From Myxocyprinus asiaticus (Eukaryota; Chordata; Actinopteri; Cypriniformes; Catostomidae), in assembly GCF_019703515.2 (NCBI RefSeq), contig NC_059368.1, positions 37,623,831-37,687,830 of the forward strand: DNA of 64,000 nt, given 5' to 3'. A program made the position numbers and the translations under genes. Under the pieces are notes generated by a model. The model ran no database searches. It was not told the origin of the DNA and saw only the letters and a program-made list of their open reading frames with translations. Below are positions 46,685 through 59,002 of this stretch, one piece after another (positions within the stretch are counted from its first letter, which is position 1; each line of letters starts with the position of its first letter).

Positions 46685-47372
46685 CTACTTTCCAAACTAA
46701 CTACCACACTTGCAAAATTCCTTCCAAACTTCCTTCCTTACTTCCTTCCAAACTCGCTTCCTTTCAAACTTGCTTCCTTTCTTCTAAACTTATATCCTTC
46801 CTTTCTTCCTCCCATCCTAACTTCCTTCAAAACATCCAAACTTCTTTCAGAACCTCCAAACTTTTCAAAACTTCCAATCTTCCAAACTTTTTTCTTCAAA
46901 CTCTCTTCTTTCTTTTCTTCCTTCCTTTCAAAGTACCTTCCTTCAAACCTTCCTTCCTCACTTCCAAACTTAATTCCTAACAAACTTCATTCCTTTTTAA
47001 ACTCCATTCCTTTCTTCTAAAATGTGTTCCTTCTTTTCTTCCATTCTTCCAAACTTATTTTCTTCCAAACGGTTCCCTTCTTCCATCCAAACTTCTAATC
47101 TTCATTCTAAGCTTGTTTCTTCCATTCCAGACTTCCTTCAAAACTTCCAAACTTTATTCCTTCCAAACTTTGTTCATTCCTTCAATACAAACTTCCAGTC
47201 TTCAAAATTTCCTTCCAAGGTTCTTTCCAAACTCTCCTTCTACCTTCCAAACTTCATTCTTTCCTTGCATCCAAACTTCCTTCATTTTCTTCTAGGCTTC
47301 TTTCCAAACTCTCTTCCTTCCTTCCAAACGTCCTTCATTTTCCTTCCTTTTCACTTTTTTTTCTTTTTGTTT
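46685..47372. repeat. degenerate CTTCC/CAAACTT minisatellite-like tract
   Basis: Nearly 700 bp made of variable arrangements of CTTCCTTC and CCAAACTT, strongly depleted in G on the + strand. Long open frames rich in Leu, Ser, Phe and Pro arise from this composition on the + strand and Lys/Glu-rich ones on the minus strand. They are artefacts, not genes. Confidence 0.85.
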
Positions 47373-47379
47373 TTTAATT

Positions 47380-48115
47380 GATGGTTATTTTCTTTTAAAG
47401 ACCTTGTTTTAGTGCAATATTTGGTTGACAGGTGAGTATACGGCCCTTTTGTGTTGTCTAGGATGCATCAGGATGAATTGGTGTTTACACCACAAATTCA
47501 GTGTGGTCATGTACATTTCTGGCTACATCGGAATGTGATTTGAGTAATTGGATAATCACAAAACATTTTAAACCATGTTTTCATCGGTGTTTAGCGCGGA
47601 CTACTTATAATCGGATAACATAAGATGACACAAGATGGATGTTAAAACCATCTTGGAAGCCAAGCATTACTGTACAGACCAGGCTTCATTGCTTTAAGTA
47701 ATTATCTATTCAGCCTTTGACTTTTTATTGAACACAGATCCAATTAGTGCTGCCATTATGTCTATCATGTTGAATACCAAGTCAGTCTGTTTTTGTGCCC
47801 ATAGTTCAGACCTAATTTAGAAAATGGGTTATTAAATATGGCTCCCTATGGAGGTTAATTTTATTATTATCTTTTGTGCTTTTGCTCATTTGAGTTTGTT
47901 TATGTGGAGTTACAATTTCTAGTGCTCAAGCAAGGATGTAGGCTAACCTGTAGTGTCTTGTGCTAATATTCATCCATTGACCTCTATCAATAATGGCCTT
48001 GTAATCATGCCTATATAACTGGCTACATTACTTTGTTTCTTTTCTACTAATAGCTGGTGTGTTTTGGCAGCTGTTGTGTCATCCAGTTGGATGCTGCACA
48101 CTTACAGTTGGGAAA
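47380..48115. other. spacer, no gene recognised
   Basis: No motif-bearing frames or clear repeats. Confidence 0.4.
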
Positions 48116-48120
48116 AACAC

Positions 48121-48335
48121 TTAAGGGTGCCTACACACCCTTTTGGTGCAGACCTGTGTTGGTTTGAGTTTGGTTTGCTTGGTTAGTGTGAAAGCGGTCA
48201 GTGGAATCATGTGTGCATCAGTGAACCACACCTTAGTCCTCTGGAAAATGTGGTCTGGGGTGCGTTTCTTGTAAATTCTGGTGCAGTTTGCAGTTGGTAT
48301 GAAACCAATCTGTCATAAATCGTGGTAGTGAACCA
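48121..48335. repeat. Harbinger-type element, left-end fragment
   Basis: Begins TTAAGGGTGCCTACACACCC, preceded by TTA/TAA-type sequence, and contains GAACCACACC and GTGTGAAAGCGG motifs of the same style as 45745-46488. No matching right end seen. Confidence 0.45.
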
Positions 48336-48379
48336 TTATTGATGGAATATAGGCTACTTTGAATCTTTGAAAGAAATTA

Positions 48380-48770
48380 ATTCGGAGATAAGCTATAGAT
48401 GAAGTTACTGTTTACAAACAAATGCCCTGGCCCCGCCCTTTCCAGGTTCTTTTGGTTGCCCAGAAAATAACTGCTGTCTGTAGGTGCTTCGCTCAAATTG
48501 TGCTGAAACTGCCCAAAAAGTGCTGTTTGTGTGGTTGGAACACCCCGTTTCCCACAGATTATTGGAGAGTGGGGCTTCTTTAAATTTCCACCAGATCGTT
48601 GCATCAGGAAGAACTGATAATTCACGGGTCACTGTCATTGTTATCGTGTCTGCTTTGTTAGACCCAGTTGACCCGCAGCAGCTGTTGTTCGATATTAACT
48701 TTTTTACGAAGAAATTACTTAAACTCTTATTGTAAACTGCTTTTTTAAATTTCCAAAGTGCAGTCACTGT
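48380..48770. other. unassigned segment with overlapping open frames
   Basis: + frame 48484-48735 and minus frames 48767-48405 are open over the same 300 bp, with no domain I recognise. Could be a transposon piece. Confidence 0.25.
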
Positions 48771-48790
48771 GACAGATATGATGTCAAATA

Positions 48791-49303
48791 CACTATATGG
48801 CCAAAAGTTTGTGGAGACCCCCTTCTAATTAACGATTTTGGGTACTCTTTTAAATCCAGTAAAGAAAAATCTTAATGTTTTTTTTTATGTAATGGCTTGG
48901 GCTTTGTGTGCTTTCAAATTTGTGGCAACTGTTTGGGGATAGCCCTTTCTGTTCCAGCATGACAATACCCCTGTGAACAAAGTGAGGTCCATAAAGAAAT
49001 GATTTACTGTGTCTGGCGTGGAAGAAATTGACTGGCCTGCACAAAGCCCAGACCTGAACCCCACTGATCACTTTTGGGGTGAACTGGAACAGCAAATGTA
49101 AGTCAGGCTCCATCAACCAACATCAGTTCCTGACCTCACTGATAGCCATGTGTCTGAATGAGAGCAAATCCCTGCAGCCATGTTACTACATACAGTATAG
49201 TGGAAAGCCTTCCCAAAAGAGTGGGGGAAATTGATGCCTAAGGTTTTGAAATCAAATGTTCATCAAGCACATAAGGTGTCCACAAACTTGTGGCCATATA
49301 GTG
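48791..49303 (+). mobile_element. Tc1-like element, internal deletion derivative (513 bp)
   Basis: Terminal repeats CACTATATGGCCAAAAGTTT (left) and the inverse ending GTGGCCATATAGTG (right), flanked by TA on both sides. The interior keeps only the C-terminal DDE part: FQHDNTPVNKVRSIKK, then [20 protein letters not shown]. Stops interrupt it, and Asp replaces the catalytic Glu of NPTEHLW. It differs in family from the element at 26511-27726 (different termini). Confidence 0.87.
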
Positions 49304-49309
49304 TATGAC

Positions 49310-50080
49310 CTAACAATGATCTTATCTGATCATGATCACCATATACAATATAACAGGCGGAACACATCCTGTCTCCACCATCGCAGCACATGGACTACTG
49401 TTTGTGAAAGGATAAGTGAATAAAAATAATGTCATACTGCTAAAATTATGTCTTTGCATTTATTTGGAACGCAGTAAATAATATTGTTAAATCGAAAACA
49501 GCTGTTATTACGTTTTGATATGGAATATGATCATATTTAAGTACGAATATTATGATTTATTGTATGTGGGTTAATAATTTAACCCTCAGGGGTCGACGGA
49601 CGCGTCCTGCTAGATTTTTTTTCCTCATAACAACGGAAACAACTTAAAATACTCTGTAATTTTTGGCCATACAGATAAATGTAAGACATCATTAGAGACT
49701 ATAAAGGGTCTACTTTTATTTGTGTACACTCACAATAACAACAAAACCTTGTGCTTTTATAAAATAAAGAAAATAAACAGGGTGTGCTTTCAGCCGTCTC
49801 TGTCTCCGCGATCATCTTTCTGAAACACGTCACAAAAATGAGCTGAAACTCAGCGAATTCTTATCACACAAACATGAAACATATGTCTAAAGAAAGATTA
49901 AAATGTCTACTTTTAAATAAAACATTTCAAATTTAAAACAAATATTCTCCTGCAACATAATCTGTATGAAACAAAGCGATGTACAGTTTCTCTTGGCTCA
50001 GCTAATTATCCCTAATGTGATCCCACCCACCAGCAGAGGGCGCTATTCATACGGTAATGTGCTGAGGCGATCAATGCAAA
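49310..50080. other. spacer, no gene recognised
   Basis: No motif-bearing frame. CACCAGCAGAGGGCGCTAT at about 50028-50046 is a close match to the CTCF core motif (CCASYAGRGGGCRSY-like). Confidence 0.4.
50028..50046 (+). promoter_or_regulatory. candidate CTCF-type site
   Basis: CACCAGCAGAGGGCGCTAT resembles the vertebrate CTCF core (CCxSxAGGGGGCGCT-like). Recognised by eye only. Such motifs also spread with fish repeats. Confidence 0.35.
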
Positions 50081-50123
50081 TGGTAAACGCCCCCGAGGCA
50101 AGTTTTTAAATAAATATATATAT

Positions 50124-50562
50124 ATATTAAATGCAATTTATTCCTGTGATGTAAAGCTGAATTTTCAGCATCATTACACCAGTCTTCAGTGTCACATGAT
50201 CCTTTAGAAATCATTCTAATATGCTGATTTGCTGCTCAAGAAACATTTATTATTATATTATTGTACATTTTTTTTACAGGATTCTTTGATGAATAGAAAG
50301 TTCAAAATAACAGCATTTATCTGAAATAGAAAGCTTCTGTAACATTATACACTACCGTTCAAAAGTTTGGGGTCAGTAAGAATTTTTATTTTTTATTTTT
50401 TTAAATAAATTAATACTTTTATTCAGCAAGGATGCATTATATTGATCAAAAGTGACAGTAAAGACATTTATAATGTTACAAAAGCTTTGTATTTGAGATA
50501 AATGCTGTTATTTTGAACTTTATTTTCATCAAAGAATCCTGAGATTTTTTTTAAAATATTGT
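50124..50562. mobile_element. foldback MITE (GATTCTTTGATGAATA arms)
   Basis: The left arm at 50277-50350 (AGGATTCTTTGATGAATAGA, AATAACAGCATTTATCTG) and the right arm at 50480-50556 are inverted copies. The centre has CACTACCGTTCAAAAGTTTG. A widespread cyprinid non-coding repeat. Confidence 0.7.
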
Positions 50563-50564
50563 GT

Positions 50565-51457
50565 ATATGCCCTATATCAGATATTACGTTTTATTCTGTT
50601 CCCAGGGGAGAGGTCTTTGTCTCCTTAGGTGTGAATCACATCAGTATTCATGATCATTCACGCCTCCTTGTATATGGCCTTTCTAACACTAAAAGTGTCT
50701 TACAAAAGTTAAATGACTATATTGTTTTGTATGAATGAGTGATCAGGATGGTTTTCACATCATTTTGTAGCAAAAACTCTAGGCTACAAGATCCAGTTCT
50801 CAAAAGTCTTGTGAACAAATGTTTAGTATGTGATATATGGCCTTATTTCAGTGACTTAATTTCGTTTTTTCAAAAACCACGCATAAACGTTTTTTTCTCA
50901 AAAATACAAACATGTGCATACATGTTGCTCACATATTATTGTAGCCCAGTTTGTGCTGAATACAGTGTTATCAGACTTTAGCCATTAATGTGTTTTTAAG
51001 CAACTGAAAAAAGCACAAATGTCAAGGCATGTCAAAACTTCTCCAGGGCCCAAAAACACCCTCAGACCCCAGAGGGTTCAGTAGTAAAGACACATATTGC
51101 ATGTCTAGTGGTAGTTTTTATTTTTATATATCACATTTCTTAGGCTTTAGAAGTGTGTTAAACATGTGGGGATTTGTATTCATCAACCTGTTACATGTCT
51201 GACATAATCATACAGGCTCACTGAACCAAGATTAAACTTGTTTTGCTGATATTTCTGAAAAGAACCCACATAATTTCTTCACTGTAAACCACAGGTAAAC
51301 CATTTATAATAACTTTTATTAACATTGAAAGACATTATTACATTCTTTAAATTATAGAATTTCCACCATTGAAATCTGCTGCTCGAAAGAACCCGGAAGC
51401 GCGGTTTCCTGCAGTGTGACATCAGAGTAATTTCATCTATAAGCAATACAAAGAGGA
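50565..51457. other. spacer, no gene recognised
   Basis: Short frame at 50739-50981 without motif. No clear repeat. Confidence 0.4.
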
Positions 51458-51504
51458 GCTTGCATTAGTGGTGCACCGATCAGGAAGCTGATACGGATCT
51501 CCGA

Positions 51505-51543
<39 letters not shown>
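51505..51543. repeat. (ATT)n microsatellite
   Basis: 13 ATT units. Confidence 0.95.
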
Positions 51544-51649
51544 TTTAATTTATTTTTTTAACACTAATATCGGCCGATACTGATACAGATTTTTTTTTTT
51601 TTTTTAAGTTATATGCTGCAGTTATGTTTATGCCCAACACAGTAAAATG

Positions 51650-51955
51650 ATGGTAACAATTTACAAAAGGGTTCCATTTGTTAACATTATTTAACAACAT
51701 TACTGTAGTTAACATAAACTGATGAACTTAATGTTAGTTACAACATATACTAATACATTTTTAAAATCAAAAGTGGTATTAGTTAACATTTAATGCACTA
51801 TCAACTAACATGAACTAACAATGAACAATTGTATTTTTATTAACTAACATTGATTAATAAATGCTGTAAAACATATTGTTCATTGTTTGTTCATGATACA
51901 TAAAGCATTAACTAATGTTAAAGAAATTAAACCTTTTTATTAAGTGTTACCAAAA
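51650..51955. mobile_element. foldback MITE (GGTAACA termini) inside the hAT element
   Basis: Ends GGTAACAATTTACAAAAGGG and (inverse) GGTAACACTTAATAAAAAGG. The interior is rich in TTAACATTA and AACTAACA motifs. A common cyprinid repeat. Confidence 0.65.
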
Positions 51956-53706
51956 TTACATTAAAATTACATTAATTGTGAATTGCTAACATTTATTTGT
52001 ATTGAAAACAGTTATTAATAGTTCTGTTGTCAATATCAAAAGGTCATTGTGACATACTGGCAACCAGTAAAAACCATGAGAGCATCACACACAGCAGAAA
52101 TACTTTTAAAAAAAAATAAGAAAAATATATCCATTACAAGCTCTAAAACTGCTCCAGTGAGAAATCGGTAACATATAATTTGTTTACTGTCTTTGGCGTC
52201 TTGTTGTAACATAAATCACTAATTAATAAGCAAATGTGTGAAGACGCGGCCATTATTGTTACATCTGTTATTAGTGGTATTGTGACCAACATTAATGTGA
52301 TTTAAATATGGATTCTCACAGAATATCGCTGAGATAAGTGACTGATGATGAGATATTGAGAGCACCTGCAGAGCGCGCATGGTTTATTGGCACGAGATTG
52401 CTCATGTTTAAAGAGAGTAAAGCTGAAAGTGCTCCTGATTGCTCAAACAGTCTCTATCGCTCCACACAACGTCTGATTGTCACGACTCATGTTACATCAC
52501 GTGTACTCAGATTTGTATTCGCATGTTTATTTGTTGTTTAATTCGTTTTTATACCCATTAGCAGCCTCTTTATCCTCTTCCAGCTCACTGTGCAGTGTCA
52601 GAATAACTACCGTATTGACTCTAGAAAATGTGCAATTTAATATTCATACACGTGTAATTCTTACACATTTTAAAAAACAAAACGGCATATTCATGTGAAT
52701 TACATCATGTCTGAAAGTTTAAAGTCGTGAATGCTTAAAATTGCCAGCAACTCGCCCTCCAAAGACCACTCTGTCATGTATCAAGAACTGAGCAAGCGCT
52801 CATTCATTGGAGTAGCCTTCAAGTGGACTGAAAAAATCATAATTAAGAGTTCAGACTCGGAGCACATGAATGGTTCAGCGAAGTCGGAAGTTCATGTGGG
52901 ATACTTGGAATTCTAGATGATACCCGAGTTGATGAGATGGGAGGAGTCCTAAACTTTCAACATGGTGGAGGAGAGTACAGTTTCTGTAGTGAATGACAGG
53001 TTTTGTTCATTTTTCTAAAAACAGCTTATTGTTAGTGCTTGCCATTTTGGTCATATTCTTTTATGTATATCAGCAATAATTCTTTGCATGTTGTACATTT
53101 TTACACTGTGAAAATAGCTTTTATTTGCCCCAAATTCCTTTATCGTCAGCAAGCTAACTGAGTGATATGTATTATGGTGTCAAAGTAAAAGTTTCTCAAG
53201 AAATATGAATGAATGAACCTGGCGTCGTCCATGTTTCCTGTTCTTTCCGACAACAAAGCATGTGAACACGACGTATTCATAATTACCACTTCAGAAGTGG
53301 GAAGTAGGAAAATTCTGATGGCACACGAAGGCAGCAAGTGTATGTGTGATTCCCTGCATGCTGCAAAAAAGATCGGCCCTAAATCTAGGAACAATCGGCC
53401 GATCACTGATCACGGATTTAAGACGAATTTTGGCCGATTTCGATCAGTGGCCAATCGATTGGTGCACCCCTAGCTTGCATCGTTTCGAATCTCTTGCAGT
53501 GCTATCGTGACAGACAAGCGCACATGTCAGTCTATCCAAGTAAAATTTTGGTCGATAAATTCAGAGGGACAAAATCATGAATAAAACGATAAATGATAAT
53601 GTTTCGTCCTGAGGTGTTATCTAGCTACAGTGGAAAAGAGCTGCCGCTAGTAGGAATGCACCAATATGGAATTTTTGGGTTGATACCAATAACTAATAAT
53701 TACATT

Positions 53707-53711
<5 letters not shown>

Positions 53712-53766
<55 letters not shown>
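53712..53766. repeat. (TA)n(GT)n compound microsatellite
   Basis: About 13 TA then 14 GT units. Confidence 0.95.
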
Positions 53767-53769
<3 letters not shown>

Positions 53770-54204
53770 AATTTAGTCCTTTAGCTTGGAACTGATAGCT
53801 ATTTCAAAAGCTGCTCATTAAAAACCAAATATGTGTCTTTTAAAAGCTTGGAATCTGGACTAGACAATCTGACCAATTCTTAACTGCTGCTATTTAAGAT
53901 TTGGCAGAACCAGAAGTGTGTCTGGTACAGATGCATGCTGATTAAAATGAGAAATAAATGACATTACTCTTGCATAAATTGTATGATGCCCATTTATTTG
54001 AATTTTTACAGCAGTTCTTGTATGTGCCCGTTTATTTGAGTGTTTACGGTAATCCTGTTATACGAGAATAACACATTTCTAACAGGTGATATTAAACCAA
54101 AATTAGGCAATAAGTTCACTTAATGAACATTAAACAACAAAACACACAATTCAAACACTAATCTATACATAGTGTAACCTAATATTTTTGTGTTTTCAGA
54201 GGTG

Positions 54205-54229
54205 GTGTGTGTGTGTGTGTGTGTGTGTG
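54205..54229. repeat. (GT)n microsatellite
   Basis: About 12 GT units. Confidence 0.9.
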
Positions 54230-54789
54230 CATTGTGCACGTGCGCGTCTCATTGACAGATGCTTGTAACACTTATGTGTGACAGTTCTATTTTATACTTG
54301 TTAAATGTGATAATAATAATCAAAATGGGAATATGTTATACATTTACACAGATCGGATAGTCATGAGTCATAATGTTAGAAAAGTCTCATTGTAAAATAC
54401 AACAAGCGATCTCAATTCGCTCTGTGAGGATTTTTAAGATCTATGCACCATGCTATGTTGTGTTTGAGCTTGTTTTAATCCCATGTCTTTGCTGTAAGTA
54501 ACAATATACTATTTCCATATTCTGTTTGTTTCATGAAATAATTAGCAAAAAAGATTGCCCCTAAGTAACATACATGTATGTTTTTGTCATCTTTGCTTCA
54601 TGAACAAAAACAGAATATGGGATATGGCAGCAGATGATCCCGATTAAAACCAGCCCCAAAAAATAAAGGAATAAATAAATATCGTCGGTAATTCCACTAT
54701 CGGCGCAATAATAATATTTAGATTTTCCTGGTTATCGGCAAATGATATATCAGCCGCCGATATATCACACATCCCTACTCACCAGTATT

Positions 54790-55220
54790 GTTTTTTTTTA
54801 TGCCCTTAACGTAAAAAAAAAAAAAGTGAACTGTCGTTTTTTACATGTCAGTCAGATAGCCTCTTTCGGTGTAATTGAAGGTGGTTCTTGGCCAGACAAA
54901 GCTGCAGTGTGGACCAAACTTTATGTCGATAGTAAAAAGTCTGGCTATAGGAGACTAGGGCTTTGTTTGCTTGCAAGATGTAGACTTTGTCACATTGTGT
55001 GATGTAATCTGTCTCTAAAAATAGCAGCTAATACAGTTAAGTGCTGGAACAGAGAATAGTTGATTGTGATTAAACTGTCCTAGAGTGATTGAAGTGTTTC
55101 TTTTATTATTCGTTTTTGTCAGTTCTTCACCAAAAGTCCATAATCCAGATCAGAGCAGAGCGTAAATCTTTTTATCACATTATACATGTAATAATAATCT
55201 TTCTTCCTCTTTGTATTTAT
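54790..55220. other. spacer before the candidate exon
   Basis: No motif-bearing frame. The last 20 bases form a pyrimidine-rich acceptor tract (TTCTTCCTCTTTGTATTTATCTCAG). Confidence 0.4.
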
Positions 55221-55225
55221 CTCAG

Positions 55226-55285
55226 GATTCTCTGAACACAAAGCAATGTGGAGGAAATAAGGATCGTGCTGCCCTTGAACTTCAG
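55226..55285 (+). CDS. candidate 60-bp exon of an unknown gene
   Basis: A long pyrimidine tract and TTTATCTCAG precede it; CAG/GTGAGT, a consensus donor, follows. It is 60 bp and open in phase 0 as DSLNTKQCGGNKDRAALELQ. There is no in-frame ATG, so it would be internal; alternatively it is an untranslated exon. I do not recognise the peptide. The CCAAT promoter-like region 26 kb upstream on the same strand could belong to the same gene, but nothing in between supports that. Confidence 0.35.
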
Positions 55286-55411
55286 GTGAGTGCAGATACT
55301 CTTTGCCTCAACAGGGGTGGGCAGGGATTGAGTGTGTGATGAATTAAGCAGGCCCACACAGAATCTATGCTCACACAACTTTGCGAAAAGCTCCGTCAGT
55401 TTCTGCAAAAT

Positions 55412-56160
55412 TGGAACAAGCATCATTCATAACGAGAGATGATTGGTTATCGATATTAACACTTTTCTATGTAATTTGGAATCGACTCTTCAATGTCAAG
55501 AATACTGACAAGTGCCGCCTTTGATTAGCATTCAACAATGCCATTACATAACGTATTGTTGGCATAAATTACTCAAGCTCCTTTCATAATTAGAGTTAAG
55601 CTGATAAACAATATTTTGTTTTACCAATATTCACACTTTTCTACCTAATTTGGAATTTACTCTTTAATATTGAGTCTACTGACAAATTCTGCCATCCAAA
55701 AGCACCCAACAAGCCATTACACTACTTATTTAATGTATTGTTTGTGTAAACTACTCAAGCATCATTCATAACTAGATATAGATGGACAACCAAGTGCTGC
55801 CATTGTTTAGCATACTACAATGCCATTCATCACTTATTTAATGGATTTTTTGCATAAATTACTCAAGCTTCTTTTATAACTCGAGATCGGCCGCTAACTG
55901 ATATTTTTACAGATATTCACACTTTTCTTCTTCATTTGGAATCGACTCTTCAAGATTTAATCTATCAACAAATGCCGCCATCCAAAAGAACCCAACATGC
56001 CATTACACTACTTATTTAATGTATTGTTTGCATAAATTACTCTAGCATCATTCATAACTAGAAATAGACTGAAAGCCGATATTTTTACCAATATTCACAC
56101 TTTTGTACTAAATTTTGAATCGACTCTTCGGTATCGAGTCTACCCACAAGTTCAGAAATA
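55412..56160. repeat. about 180-bp tandem repeat array, roughly four units
   Basis: Units recur with the order TCAAGC(A/T)TCATTCATAACTAG, ATATTCACACTTTTCTAC, TTTGGAATCGACTCTTCAA, AAATGCCGCCATCCAAAA, CCATTACACTACTTATTTAA, TGTATTGTTTGCATAAATTA. Phase marks fall near 55417, 55574, 55756, 55864 and 56041. Spacings are thus about 157, 182, 108 (a shortened unit) and 177 bp. Units diverge moderately. No ORF runs through it. Confidence 0.75.
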
Positions 56161-56439
56161 CAATATTCACTTTTTATTCAAGAGCTATTCATTCTCAAGT
56201 GAGAATCGTGAAGCGTTTAAGCTTAACAGTTAGAAATAGCACTAAACAAACATGAAAATACATTTTTGACCACTTTGTTGTTTAGAATATTCAGAATGCA
56301 TACTGTTTTAATTATTATAGTTTAAGGATTGTTTATTTATTATTGTGTTTAAAAGCATGAATAAACAATAAAAATGTATTCTGCATATCAGTTATCTTAC
56401 ACTTAAACACAAAACAACCGTCTGTCGCAAAAAAATATA

Positions 56440-57815
<1,376 letters not shown>

Positions 57816-57829
57816 TTCATAATGTGGTA

Positions 57830-58275
57830 CACATCCCCCACCCCTTGCTTTGTAATTTCTTAAATATTTTGTCATATTTGAAAACACTTTCAACCACCAA
57901 TAAGGCTGCAGTACTCTTGGCTTCATTCAACACATTTTATCACGTTAACTCTGCTCTTCAGAATGCTGCAGATTTTCCCCCAAAATCTGTGTCCGTAAAA
58001 GTCAAAATCAAAGTATGCATATTCCGTTTAGGTCTGCCTTTTTGGTGCTACTGTGTGTTTGCGTGTGTGGCGGTTTACTTTGTACCAAAAAGTGAGCTAA
58101 ATCTTGACAAAACCAGCCTTTGGGGACATTTGGAGAGGACTCAATTGGATAAACAAGTAATAAATAATAATTGTTTGGAAGATGATTTTATGGTTATCGT
58201 GTGGGTTAGGGTTAGTCTAATAATTACAAACAAATTTAATTAAAACAAATAAAACTATAGAAGTCTATATAAGTA
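57830..58275. other. spacer, no gene recognised
   Basis: An open frame at 57824-58243 has no motif. The 58000-58260 stretch (TTTGGGGACATTTGGAGAGG, GTGTGGGTTAGGGTTAG) looks like a dispersed repeat piece. Confidence 0.35.

Positions 58276-58278
<3 letters not shown>

Positions 58279-58352
<74 letters not shown>
58279..58352. repeat. (GT)n microsatellite
   Basis: 37 GT units. Confidence 0.97.
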
Positions 58353-58357
<5 letters not shown>

Positions 58358-58609
58358 GAGATCGAGTTTAGGGTGTGTCATCTCTGTGGAAAGAGACGTT
58401 CTTGAAATGATTGACAGGCGATGTCTGTATCTAAAAGTTGATTGGGTCTTTTATCTGTAAGACTGGACTTCCTTTCTACAACCATTGACCGTTGGGCGCT
58501 AGAGCTTCTTGGATGGGCATTCCAATTTCTCCCATTCATTTGAATAGAAGTGGCCCGTCTCTGCTAAATAGTCTCTGAGTGGAACTGCTTTCTACTGTCC
58601 TGTGTCCTT

Positions 58610-58612
<3 letters not shown>

Positions 58613-58675
<63 letters not shown>

Positions 58676-58683
58676 CTTTCTCT

Positions 58684-58716
<33 letters not shown>
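58613..58716. repeat. (CT)n(ATCT)n(TC)n(TG)n compound microsatellite
   Basis: Four successive simple-repeat blocks; purine-free on the + strand in the first half. Confidence 0.95.
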
Positions 58717-58719
<3 letters not shown>

Positions 58720-59002
58720 TTTTGTCTCTGAAAAAGAAATACACTGGACAGTTTTTTAAGCACAGGGCCTGCTGGTTTGTGTCAGTGTGAGGCTGCACAT
58801 CAAAGATGTATAGCGTGTGCATCTCTGCAGGCCTGACACTCCTTCTGCATTATAAAGACAACCCTCTGCTAACTCACATTAAAGCAGCCCTCTGTGGCTC
58901 CAACAAACATTTTCCACTTTCATGGTTTGTCCAGTATTTACATTCAGAATTAATGTTATCCACTCCGGTGCGCTATCTGTGACAGTTGAAACACTGTCAT
59001 GT

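Larger units (their letters stand above)
51466..53472. mobile_element. hAT-type element, 2.0 kb, with nested MITE
   Basis: Termini TAGTGGTGCACCGATCAGG and (inverse) TAGGGGTGCACCAATCG form the inverted repeat. A perfect 8-bp duplication GCTTGCAT flanks it (51458-51465 and 53473-53480), which is the hAT signature. The sub-terminal regions carry CGGCCGAT/ATCGGCCG motifs. An (ATT)n tract (51505-51543) and a separate foldback repeat (51650-51955) lie inside. No hAT transposase is readable, so it looks non-autonomous. Confidence 0.82.
53650..54776. mobile_element. probable second hAT-type element
   Basis: The left end TAGGAATGCACCAATATGG and the right end (inverse TAGGGATGTGTGATATATCGG) resemble each other and the hAT-derived TAGGGxTGCACCGATA pattern. 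No clean target duplication was found, so the limits are provisional. Contains (TA)n(GT)n at 53712-53766 and (GT)n at 54205-54229. Confidence 0.45.

Noticed and set aside
46598..47381. Several long open frames rich in Leu, Ser, Phe and Pro (and Lys/Glu on the other strand)
   Set aside because: They follow directly from the CTTCC/CAAACTT low-complexity tract; no domain, start context or splice structure supports a gene.
57824..58243. 139-codon + frame downstream of the Tc1 remnant
   Set aside because: No motif; its second half lies in repeat-like sequence (GGGGACATTTGGAGAGG).
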